In this document: positions 7,120 through 13,637 of the stretch, in pieces | How the letters are laid out: each line of letters starts with the position of its first letter | Position numbering within the stretch: the first letter of the stretch is position 1 | Assembly (NCBI GenBank): GCA_903871865.1 | Contig: CAIQIL010000312.1 | Coordinates: 1 to 13,637 of the forward strand | Length of the DNA stretch: 13,637 bases | From: an uncultured Burkholderiales bacterium | GTDB taxonomy: Bacteria > Pseudomonadota > Gammaproteobacteria > Burkholderiales > Burkholderiaceae_C | Reading direction: 5' to 3' | Notes under the pieces: generated by a model | The model's database searches: none | Told to the model about the DNA's origin: nothing | What the model saw: the letters and a program-made list of their open reading frames with translations, nothing else | Program-made: the position numbers and the translations under genes

Positions 7120-7593
7120 TCAGGCCTTGGCGGCGGCCTCGCGCGGTGCAGCGCTGCGGCGCGAGAAGCGGGCGGACATGTCCTGGCGGAGGTGTTCCAG
7201 GCCCGAGCCTGCACCGACCACGCGCAGCAGGGCGTAGCCCTCCAGGGCGGCACTCATGATGTCGCTGCCCAGGGCGATGATGCTGTCGTCCACCTTGCCT
7301 TGCAGCACGTCCAGGCGCACGGCGCGGCTGCTGAGGGCGTCGAGCTGCGCCAGATCGCGCTGCGCTTCGGCCAAATCGAGGGTGGGCGGCAGCACCTGGC
7401 GGTTCTGGTCGAGCACGCGCAGGGCCTGACGGCAGAAGGCTTCGGACTTGTCGCCCATCTTGGTGAGGCTGCGCCGCTCGGCGATGGACAGGTCGATGAG
7501 CGACTTGAAGTGGCGCTCCAGCACCGCCAGGGCGGCGTCGATTTCGGCGTAGTCAGCGTCGGTGAGGCTGAGCGAAATGAGGTTTTGGGACAT
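7120..7593 (-). CDS. Conserved hypothetical protein
   Basis: A 157-aa, helix-rich soluble protein with no signal peptide or membrane segment. It begins MSQNLISLSLTDADYAEIDA. Two stretches look conserved from similar uncharacterised bacterial proteins I recall: LTKMGDKSEAFCRQALRVL (43-61) and ALGSDIMSAALEGYALLRV (107-125). I cannot assign a function. The start is ATG at 7591-7593 with AGGA about 7 nt upstream (CAGGAATCACC). The open frame runs further upstream to 7788, but that part is rich in Pro and Ser and unlikely to be translated. The C-terminal tail (SRRSAAPREAAAKA) is basic and Ala-rich. It stands alone on the minus strand, divergent from the DUF5672 gene, and its stop abuts the 21-bp repeat array. 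Confidence 0.85.
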   Translation of the reverse strand: MSQNLISLSLTDADYAEIDAALAVLERHFKSLIDLSIAERRSLTKMGDKSEAFCRQALRVLDQNRQVLPPTLDLAEAQRDLAQLDALSSRAVRLDVLQGKVDDSIIALGSDIMSAALEGYALLRVVGAGSGLEHLRQDMSARFSRRSAAPREAAAKA

Positions 7594-7710
7594 GGTGATT
7601 CCTGTGTGAATGCTTGGTTGCGGACCGCCGGGATGGGCGGGCCGAGGGGCACTGTAGGGAGGCACAGGAGGGATGGGAATCACCCTTTGGGGCGGATTTT
7701 GTGAGCAGGA

Positions 7711-7740
7711 GTGACTGTCTGGAGGGGCGCGGGATATCAT
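7711..7740 (+). promoter_or_regulatory. Possible promoter for the DUF5672-led glycan operon
   Basis: GTGACT (7711-7716, 4 of 6 matches to TTGACA) and TATCAT (7735-7740, 5 of 6 matches to TATAAT) are 18 nt apart. The site lies in the 179-nt divergent gap (7594-7772) and would place the transcript start about 25 nt before the ATG at 7773. I see no other clear signal in that gap. The call is by eye only. Confidence 0.35.
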
Positions 7741-7772
7741 CCGGTCCCTCGCCACCCATTCATTTCCGAACG

Positions 7773-8618
7773 ATGCCTTCACGCTCAAGCCAGAGCAGGC
7801 TGTCGCTGCCCGATGTCACGTTGGTGTGCATCGACACCCGGACGCCGCGACAAGCCCTGGAAGCGATGCATCGGTGCCTGGCGCAGGTGGATGTCGCTCG
7901 GGCGGTGTTCTTCGGCGATGAAAACGCAAGCTGGGACGCCGAGGATTTGCACGGCATCGAGCTGGTGAAGATCCCGGCCTTGCGCAACATCGGGGCGTAC
8001 TCGCGTTTTGTTCTGCACGGCCTGCTGCCGCATGTCCACACCAGCCACTGCCTGATCGTGCAATGGGACGGTTTCGTGGTGGATGCCGCGATGTGGCGCG
8101 ACGAGTTCCTGAGCGTGGATTACGTGGGGCCGCCGTGGTACCGCAAAGGCCAGCCCATCGGCGTGGGCAACGGGGGGTTTTCTCTGCGCAGCCGGCGGCT
8201 GCTGGAGGCCTTGGCGCAATTGCCATGCGATGGCGATGCGCCCGAGGACGACGTCATTTGCAAACATCTCCGGCAGGTGTTGACCGAGCGCTTCGGCATC
8301 CAATTTGCGCCTGTGGAGATGGCCGCTCAATTTGGCATTGAACAGGGACCTTTGCGGCCAACGTTCGGTTTCCATGGCATTGAGCATTTCGCCAGGGTGT
8401 TCTCGGAAGCCGAACTGGATGCTTGGTTGAGCGCCGCTCCGGATGATTTGATCCTGCACCGGCACACTCGGAAACTGGTCAAGTCCTTGATGGACGAGGG
8501 GCGCAGGCGCCAGGCCTGGGCATTGAATGCCCGCAGAGCGAAGCGGCAGGGCTGGACTTGGGACCATGTGAACCTGGCCATCCGCGTGTGTTTCCAGGGC
8601 CAACGCGTGAATCGCTGA
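7773..8618 (+). CDS. DUF5672 family protein, probable glycan-locus enzyme
   Basis: Members of DUF5672 are found in polysaccharide and LPS clusters and are thought to be glycosyltransferase-like; the reaction is not known to me. The 281-aa product shows the family's conserved blocks in order: SRFVLHGLLPHVHTSHCLIVQWDGF (77-101, with QWDGF at 97-101), DYVGPPW (116-122), VGNGGFSLRSRRLLEAL (131-147), PEDDVICKHLR (157-167), and FGFHG (198-202). The ATG at 7773 is chosen because DVTLVCIDTR begins soon after; the open frame upstream to 7614 is not family-like. There is no strong ribosome site. It is the first gene of a plus-strand run that continues with an acyltransferase 34 nt later, probably in the same transcript. 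Confidence 0.85.
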   Translation: MPSRSSQSRLSLPDVTLVCIDTRTPRQALEAMHRCLAQVDVARAVFFGDENASWDAEDLHGIELVKIPALRNIGAYSRFVLHGLLPHVHTSHCLIVQWDGFVVDAAMWRDEFLSVDYVGPPWYRKGQPIGVGNGGFSLRSRRLLEALAQLPCDGDAPEDDVICKHLRQVLTERFGIQFAPVEMAAQFGIEQGPLRPTFGFHGIEHFARVFSEAELDAWLSAAPDDLILHRHTRKLVKSLMDEGRRRQAWALNARRAKRQGWTWDHVNLAIRVCFQGQRVNR

Positions 8619-8652
8619 GGCCTGGCCGGGGCGCCCATGGCGCTCGCAGATA

Positions 8653-10566
8653 ATGCCGAGTTCCTCAGCCCCGCTCTGCCCTGTGTCCATGCGTTCTGCC
8701 AGCCCGGCCTACGTGCCCGAGATCGACGGTCTGCGCGCCATCGCGGTGATGGCCGTCATCCTTTTCCACGTGCAGGTGGCGGCGCTGTCTGGGGGGTATG
8801 CCGGCGTCGATGTGTTCTTCGTCATCAGTGGCTACCTCATCACGGGTGGCCTGATGCGGGAGTTGCGCGAGCAGGGGACCTTGAACCTGCGTCACTTCTA
8901 TGTGCGCCGTGCACGCAGGCTGCTGCCTGCCTTGTACGTCACGCTGCTGGCATCCACCGTCTTGGCCATCGTGCTGCTCTCGCATCATCGCCTGATGGCC
9001 TTTGGTGCCAGCCTGATGTCGGCCACGCTGTCGGTGTCGAACATCCATTTCTACCTGGGCAGCGGGTACTTCGAGTCGGCCTCGGACTACAAGCCTTTGC
9101 TGCACACCTGGTCCCTCGGGGTGGAGGAGCAGTTCTACCTGGTGTGGCCCTTGCTCCTGCTGTTCACCCGCCGTGGCCGATGGTTCAGAACGGTGGCCGT
9201 GCTGCTTTTCCTGGCCGCGTTGGGGTGTGCCGAGTGGCTGTCTCGCGCCGAGCCGGCCGCCGCCTTTTTCCTCGCCCCGTTCCGCATCCATGAATTTGTG
9301 ATTGGCGCTTTGCTGGCGACCAGCGCTGCCCCCTGCGCCAAAGACAGCCCCAAGGCCGATGTCGCCCTGCTGCTGGGCCTGGCCTTGGTGGGCTTCGCCT
9401 TGTTCAGGTTCGATGCGCGCACGGCCTTCCCGGGCTGGAATGCGCTGGTGCCCTGCGTGGGCGCGGCCCTGGTGCTGTGGGCCGGTTCTGCCAGCCGGTG
9501 GCGCTGGCTGCTCAACAACCCCGTGTCGGTCTATCTTGGGCGCACCAGCTACTCGACCTACCTGGTTCACTGGCCCCTGGTGGTGTTCTTTCGCGTGGCC
9601 AAGGGGCGCGAGCATTTCACGCAGAAAGAGCAGTTCATCCTGCTGCTGGCCACCTTGGTGCTGGGGCACCTGTGCCATCGCTGGGTCGAGCAAAGGCTGA
9701 GGCAGGTGCCGGCCTGGGGCAACCGACGCTTCCTCACGGGCTTGTTGTTGTCCACGACCTTGTTGCTGGGGCTGGGCTTCGCCGCACAGCAAGAAAGCTG
9801 GGTGCAGGCACGCACTTGGGCCGCGAACCGTGTGACGCCGAAGGAAATCGAGTTGCGGCGCAAAGCCCGCTTCCTGCCGCGCCAGCAGGTGTGCACGGTC
9901 AAAGGTTGGGATCATTGCGATGACCTTGTGCCGGGCAAGCGCAATGCCCTGGTCATCGGTGACAGCCATGCGGTGGACGCGTACAACGCCTTCGTCACGC
10001 GCTTCCCTCAAGACAACATCACCTTGTCTGACCTGGGCGGGTGCCCACCGCACTCCAGCATCGACCAGATCGTCGTGGCCGGACATCCTGATTTGCCGAA
10101 GTGCCTTGAACTCAACCGCAAGCGGCATGACCCTGCCTACTTGCGTCGCTACGACTACATCGTCGTCAATGTGTACATGGACTGGTACACGCCGCAGCAC
10201 CTGGCGGAGTATTTGCGCTTCCTTCACGCCGAGGGCGTGAAGAAGGTGGTGTTGTTCGGCCAGACCTGGCGCGCCAGCGACGATTTGCCTGAGCTGGTCA
10301 ACCGGGTCGGCCTGGACCGTGAGCGCTTGATGCCGATGTTGAAAGCGCCGCCCTCAGAGCAGGCGCTGGTCAGCGCGGCGCAGGAGCTCGGTTACCTCTA
10401 CGTGAGCAAGACGGATGCCTTGAGCACCAAAGGGCATTTCGATGTGTTCGATGCCAGTGAAATTCTTTTCACCTACGACAAGCACCACCTGTCGCTGGAG
10501 TATTCCAAGCGTCTGTTGGACAAACGCCATCTGGATGTGCGTCGCTACCTCGAGGGCACAAAGTGA
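8653..10566 (+). CDS. OafA-like membrane O-acyltransferase with C-terminal SGNH domain
   Basis: This probably moves an acetyl (or other acyl) group across the inner membrane onto a sugar of a surface glycan. The 637-aa product has an N-terminal acyltransferase-3 domain of about ten hydrophobic helices (27-380). Its motifs are PEIDGLRAIAV (22-32), LFHV with His39, GVDVFFVISGYLIT (51-64), FYVRRARRLLPALY (82-95) and SLGVEEQFYLVWP (154-166). A C-terminal periplasmic SGNH-hydrolase-like domain follows, with GDSH (436-439, Ser438), GGCPP (462-466) and DKHHLS (609-614, Asp609 and His612). Both catalytic regions are intact. ATG 8653 is used; ATG 8689 (MRSASPAYVPEIDGLR) is an equally good start, and neither has a clear ribosome site. 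Its stop overlaps the next gene by 4 nt. Confidence 0.93.
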   Translation: MPSSSAPLCPVSMRSASPAYVPEIDGLRAIAVMAVILFHVQVAALSGGYAGVDVFFVISGYLITGGLMRELREQGTLNLRHFYVRRARRLLPALYVTLLASTVLAIVLLSHHRLMAFGASLMSATLSVSNIHFYLGSGYFESASDYKPLLHTWSLGVEEQFYLVWPLLLLFTRRGRWFRTVAVLLFLAALGCAEWLSRAEPAAAFFLAPFRIHEFVIGALLATSAAPCAKDSPKADVALLLGLALVGFALFRFDARTAFPGWNALVPCVGAALVLWAGSASRWRWLLNNPVSVYLGRTSYSTYLVHWPLVVFFRVAKGREHFTQKEQFILLLATLVLGHLCHRWVEQRLRQVPAWGNRRFLTGLLLSTTLLLGLGFAAQQESWVQARTWAANRVTPKEIELRRKARFLPRQQVCTVKGWDHCDDLVPGKRNALVIGDSHAVDAYNAFVTRFPQDNITLSDLGGCPPHSSIDQIVVAGHPDLPKCLELNRKRHDPAYLRRYDYIVVNVYMDWYTPQHLAEYLRFLHAEGVKKVVLFGQTWRASDDLPELVNRVGLDRERLMPMLKAPPSEQALVSAAQELGYLYVSKTDALSTKGHFDVFDASEILFTYDKHHLSLEYSKRLLDKRHLDVRRYLEGTK

Positions 10567-11909
10567 CTGAAGTGATGCGTCATGTGCGCTTTGGCTGGCG
10601 GTTGCCGCTGTTCACCCTATTGCTGATGGCAGTGCTGTATTGCGCAGTGTTTTATGCCCGCTATGCTGGCAGCGCCTGGTTCTTCCAGGATGACTTCATG
10701 TTCTTGCGCGAGTACGAGCAAGAGCTGCACGCCGATCAATGGATGAGCGCTGTCAACTTCGGCAGATTCCTCAGTCGCAACCTGTACTGGTGGGGCGGTT
10801 GGAGGCTGTTTGGGGCGAATGCTCAGGCCTATTTCCTGTTCAATCTGGCATGTATGGCAGCTACCTCGATGCTGCTGCTGTGCTTGTGCCTGCGGCATTC
10901 GTTGGCACTGGGTGTCTTGTTGGCAACAGCCTATTGGACGGCAGGGGCAACCGTCGGCAATCTGAGTTGGTTGTCCAATTCGCAGCACTTGCTGGCACAC
11001 ACGCTCATGGCGCTGTACTTCTGTCTGGCCTATCACGCATGGCAGCAGCAACGGTCGCTGCTGCTCATCGTGTCTGGCTTTGTGTATGCATTGGCCTTGA
11101 GTGCCAATGTGCTGTCTGCCGTGGCCATGTCCCTGCCCGCGATCTTGCTGTGCGCCCGCCCACGAGGACGCTTCGCCGCCATGTCGCTGGTCATGCTCGT
11201 GGTACAGCTATGCCTTGCCTTGTGGGTCGTGATCACCGTCAAGCCAGACGCTGGCAGTCCCTACGCGATGAGCTGGACCGTGTCCGTGGTGAGGCAAAAC
11301 ATCGCCTTCTATTTCGGTCATCCGGCGGCCTTCTTTGCCCTGGCGGCGTTGCTGTCAGGCTTTGCATGGATGCGCTTTCGTGCAGGCGATGCGCTGGAGG
11401 CCTGGCTGCTGTTGGCCGGTCCAGCCTTCATCGTGCCCTTCTTGCCATTGGCTGAGCAGCGCTACATGAACTACGCTGCCTTCAGCCACGTGTTCACGGT
11501 GGTTGGGGTGTACTGGTGCGTTTACCGTGCGCAAGACCTTCGCTGGCGCGTACTGTGTTTGCTCATTGCTGTCGTTGTCACGCTGGCTTTTGTCACGCAA
11601 ACCCATCGACAGATGGCTTATTTCAAGCATGAGCGTCGAGGATCAGATCAGCGCGAGCTGATTCGCGCTTTGAATGACATCGTGCATGCAGAGCCTATTC
11701 CGGCAGGCAGCACCCTGTGCTTCAGCCACCATGGCGAGCGCCATGTGGCGGGCGAGCCATTGCCGGGATTCTGGTGGGGGGTTGGTTTTGGTGAGGCTTT
11801 CAAGAAATTCATCGATGCGGGATATAACTACCAGTTATTGACCCGTGACGACACTTGTGAGTATCCAATGGAAATTGATAGGGATCGACTGAGACGCGTC
11901 AAAAACTGA
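10563..11909 (+). CDS. Polytopic membrane protein, GT-C glycosyltransferase-like
   Basis: A 448-aa membrane protein with many hydrophobic segments. It is probably a GT-C fold transferase using a lipid-linked sugar at the periplasmic face, though this is inferred. Evidence is the first helix (about 13-31) followed by FFQDDFMFLREY, with an Asp-Asp pair at 43-44 in the first outer loop. This matches the position of the catalytic or metal-binding acidic motif in GT-C enzymes. It continues NFGRFLSRNLYWWGGWRLFG, a pattern seen in uncharacterised GT-C-like proteins. The C-terminal part (from about 360) is soluble and has no family I recognise. The GTG at 10563 overlaps the acyltransferase stop (GTGA) and has GAGG about 7 nt upstream; ATG 10575 is an alternative. 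It could instead be a flippase-like or polymerase-like protein. Confidence 0.75.
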   Translation: MTEVMRHVRFGWRLPLFTLLLMAVLYCAVFYARYAGSAWFFQDDFMFLREYEQELHADQWMSAVNFGRFLSRNLYWWGGWRLFGANAQAYFLFNLACMAATSMLLLCLCLRHSLALGVLLATAYWTAGATVGNLSWLSNSQHLLAHTLMALYFCLAYHAWQQQRSLLLIVSGFVYALALSANVLSAVAMSLPAILLCARPRGRFAAMSLVMLVVQLCLALWVVITVKPDAGSPYAMSWTVSVVRQNIAFYFGHPAAFFALAALLSGFAWMRFRAGDALEAWLLLAGPAFIVPFLPLAEQRYMNYAAFSHVFTVVGVYWCVYRAQDLRWRVLCLLIAVVVTLAFVTQTHRQMAYFKHERRGSDQRELIRALNDIVHAEPIPAGSTLCFSHHGERHVAGEPLPGFWWGVGFGEAFKKFIDAGYNYQLLTRDDTCEYPMEIDRDRLRRVKN

Positions 11910-11948
11910 TGATCTTGTGTTGTGGCGAGCTGTGTGGGAATTTTGAGT

Positions 11949-11954
11949 GGGAGG
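11949..11954 (+). promoter_or_regulatory. Ribosome binding site that sets the methyltransferase start
   Basis: GGGAGG lies 5 nt before ATG 11960 and 8 nt before ATG 11963. The farther in-frame ATG at 11909, which overlaps the previous stop as TGATG, has no comparable site. The start was therefore placed at 11960. Confidence 0.75.
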
Positions 11955-11959
11955 CTGAA

Positions 11960-12853
11960 ATGATGGATGTTCGGTTGTATCGGAAGCAACTGGTCACGGC
12001 GGGGCAGGCATCCCCGCCGGATCTGGGGCATGCGGTTGTGGAAATCCTGCGAGGGTTACGTGACAGTGAGCGTGATGGACGTCGTCTGTCCGTGATCGAT
12101 GTCGGATGTGGGCTTGGTCACCAAATGGCTTTGATCAAGAAGGCTCTCCCAGACCTTTTTGAGCGGATCGAAGGAATTGATTGGTCGCCGGCGACAGTCA
12201 GCAAACATCAGAACGATCCTGATTCTGTTTATGACAAGGTCACATTGTGTGGCTCAGACAGATTGCCATATATCGATGGTGAGTTTGATTTGGCTTTGTC
12301 GATGGAAAACATCGAGCATTTGTATGGGCAACTCTGTGTTGGTGCCGTGGCGGAGATGGCGCGTGTGGCAGCACGATTGATTGTGACCACGCCCTTGCCT
12401 TCTGATTGCATCAACTTTACGTGGTTGTACCCCGAGATTGTTGAGGCCATCCTGGATGACATCCCTTTGTCGGAGCATGATTTTGTCTGCTTGGAGAGTG
12501 CAGTTCACAAATCTACCGTCTTTCCATCCAGCATGGTCGCTGCAGGGTTTGCGCAGATAGGGGGCGGGCATGGTTACTATGTGGGCGACTCAGCCAAGAT
12601 CGATGTTCGCTTGATCCACAGTGTTGGCATCGATCCAACGCAGGTTTACGATCGCGCAGATGTTGAGGCCGCGCCTCTCAAAGACCGATATCTTCGATTG
12701 TTGGCGCAATCTGCAGCGTTGCACAGAGAAATTGTGAGTTCTCCGTTCTATCAGGCTAAGGAGTCTTTGCCCGAGGGATCTATGGACGTTGAGGGCGTGC
12801 CCGAGATAAAGAAAAAGCGCTCATGGGTGCCAAAGATTTTTCGACGAACGTGA
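11960..12853 (+). CDS. SAM-dependent methyltransferase (class I)
   Basis: This probably methylates a sugar or lipid carrier in the glycan pathway. The 297-aa product has a Rossmann-type SAM-binding core: VIDVGCGLGHQMALI (45-59, motif I with Asp47 and Gly49/51/53), then IEGIDWSPATV (70-80, with an acidic residue at the end of strand 2). It continues DRLPYIDGEFDLALSMENIEHL (100-121, post-motif/motif II as in Methyltransf_11/25) and RLIVTTPLP (139-147). The C-terminal third (about 200-297) is not recognisable and ends in a basic tail, KKKRSWVPKIFRRT. ATG 11960 is preferred over 11909 because of GGGAGG upstream. It follows the GT-C-like gene by 50 nt, or overlaps it by 1 nt if the upstream ATG is used. 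Base composition is clearly lower in GC than in neighbouring genes, suggesting acquisition. The substrate is unknown. Confidence 0.88.
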   Translation: MMDVRLYRKQLVTAGQASPPDLGHAVVEILRGLRDSERDGRRLSVIDVGCGLGHQMALIKKALPDLFERIEGIDWSPATVSKHQNDPDSVYDKVTLCGSDRLPYIDGEFDLALSMENIEHLYGQLCVGAVAEMARVAARLIVTTPLPSDCINFTWLYPEIVEAILDDIPLSEHDFVCLESAVHKSTVFPSSMVAAGFAQIGGGHGYYVGDSAKIDVRLIHSVGIDPTQVYDRADVEAAPLKDRYLRLLAQSAALHREIVSSPFYQAKESLPEGSMDVEGVPEIKKKRSWVPKIFRRT

Positions 12854-12938
12854 ATGTGATCTTTGGGGCGCTGCTTATTGGGGCGGTGTTGAGCCAGCAT
12901 GAAAGATATGCAGGCAGCACGTGCTCTATAGATGAACA

Positions 12939-12968
12939 TGCCTCACCCATTTGCAATTGGGTGAGGCA
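12939..12968. terminator. 11-bp inverted repeat between convergent genes
   Basis: TGCCTCACCCA (12939-12949) and TGGGTGAGGCA (12958-12968) form a perfect 11-bp stem around an 8-nt loop. It sits in the 122-nt gap between the methyltransferase stop (12853) and the GT17 stop (12976), where a bidirectional terminator is expected. No T-run follows on either strand, so classical intrinsic termination is not certain. The rest of the gap holds nothing I recognise. Confidence 0.6.
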
Positions 12969-12975
12969 GCGCGCA

Positions 12976-13637
12976 TCACATGTCGCCGAAATAGGGGAAC
13001 AGCTCCTTTAGCAGCCCACGCAGCTCTGCTGGCAATGAGCGGGTGTCAAATGGGACGAAAACCTCCTCGCGCTCAAAAATATCTTTCCGTTGCTCGATCA
13101 TCGTGCGGATTCGGTCTGAATTCCGGATGCGCTCGGTGTTGTATTCCTGGTGCGAGAACGACTTGATCTTGTCTGCGATCTGTTCCGGGGACATGAAGTA
13201 GCTGAAGTGCCAGCCGCCATTTTCGAGCGGCTTCCATTTGTATCGCTTGCTTCGCATGTCCTGGTTGCTCAGGCGAGCGGCCACTTCACTCCCGACCACA
13301 ATCGTGCCGGCCCACGGCTCTGCTTTCAGGCAGTGTGGGTTGTAGTAGAAGAAGTATTGACGGAATGCACGCGGTTCCTTCTGGACCCAGCGCCGGAACT
13401 GCCGGTTCTGGCGCAACAGTTTGAGCGTGTCGGCGTTCGGGATTTCGTCCACGTCACCCATCAGCAGGAGGTCATGTGCGCCCATGGTTTCGGGGCGAAT
13501 CGCGTTGCGCTGGGAGGGTGACGTCGGCCGGTTGCCCAAAGACAATACCCGCCGTGTGCAACGACTGACTGGCCGGCGCTCGTGTCGGCCTCGATTCGCC
13601 CGCTCTGCTCCGTATCCGTCGCTCGCGCCGCTCGTCA
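12976..13637 (-). CDS. GT17-family glycosyltransferase (C-terminal part, N-terminus missing or disrupted)
   Basis: Family GT17 includes eukaryotic MGAT3 (beta-1,4-N-acetylglucosaminyltransferase) and many bacterial surface-glycan enzymes. The visible frame has SQRNAI, then LLLMGDVDEIPNADTL (DVDEIP encoded at about 13455-13438), the family's metal/donor-binding motif. Further on are YFFYYNPHC, then ENGGWHFSYFMSPEQIADKI (around 13220-13165) and KSFSHQEYN, both typical GT17 features. The C-terminus ends naturally at 12976. A TTG at 13545 could start a 189-aa product, but that would lack the family's N-terminal third. The frame stays open to the window edge, yet codons from about 13560 to 13637 give an Arg-rich sequence I cannot match to GT17. 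It is convergent with the methyltransferase. The fold is confident; completeness is unknown. Confidence 0.8.
   Translation of the reverse strand, partial: TSGASDGYGAERANRGRHERRPVSRCTRRVLSLGNRPTSPSQRNAIRPETMGAHDLLLMGDVDEIPNADTLKLLRQNRQFRRWVQKEPRAFRQYFFYYNPHCLKAEPWAGTIVVGSEVAARLSNQDMRSKRYKWKPLENGGWHFSYFMSPEQIADKIKSFSHQEYNTERIRNSDRIRTMIEQRKDIFEREEVFVPFDTRSLPAELRGLLKELFPYFGDM

Noticed and set aside
6792..7704. Plus-strand open frames across the 21-bp repeats (155 and 269 aa)
   Set aside because: They arise because the 21-bp period keeps frames open, then continue antisense to the hypothetical gene. They lack good ribosome sites and homology.
8665..10227. 520-aa open frame on the minus strand opposite the acyltransferase
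   Set aside because: Gln/His/Arg-rich shadow frame. The plus-strand protein has complete acyltransferase and SGNH motifs.
12823..13011. 62-aa plus-strand frame between the methyltransferase and GT17 genes
   Set aside because: It overlaps the methyltransferase end, the hairpin and the GT17 3' end, and has no ribosome site or recognisable sequence.

Overview
The window looks like a chromosomal segment of a high-GC betaproteobacterium, most likely Burkholderiales. The main reason is the block pilB-pilC-pilD-coaE-zapD on the minus strand, whose order and protein sequences fit that group. Genus cannot be set from sequence alone.

Region 1 (1-4899, minus strand) is a conserved housekeeping block. 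It holds the type IV pilus assembly ATPase PilB, the inner-membrane platform PilC, the prepilin peptidase PilD, dephospho-CoA kinase CoaE, and the 5' part of zapD, which runs off the left edge. Spacings are short (33 and 18 nt, then a 4-nt overlap, then 30 nt), so this is probably one transcript. No pilin gene is present.

Region 2 (4900-7772) is a patchwork boundary. It contains a GC hairpin, a six-copy octamer tandem repeat, a GT32-type sugar transferase (minus), a short broken MazE-like (DUF3018) antitoxin remnant (minus), and an intact Phd/VapC-type toxin-antitoxin pair (plus) behind a palindromic operator/promoter. A degenerate array of about fifteen 21-bp units follows, and then a conserved hypothetical gene (minus).

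Region 3 (7773-13637) is a surface-glycan cluster. It encodes a DUF5672 protein, an OafA-like membrane O-acyltransferase with an SGNH domain, a GT-C-like polytopic membrane protein, and a SAM-dependent methyltransferase, all on the plus strand and partly translationally coupled. A convergent GT17 glycosyltransferase is incomplete at the right edge. GC content falls visibly in the methyltransferase (about 43-47% in the two lines I counted, against about 70% in the pilus genes), which suggests foreign origin or recent exchange.

Together this looks like a stable pilus/CoA/division block abutting a variable locus for building and decorating a cell-surface glycan (sugar transfer, O-acylation, methylation). 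A toxin-antitoxin module and repeat arrays sit at the junction. Which glycan is made, and whether it modifies pili, LPS or a capsule, cannot be read from the sequence.
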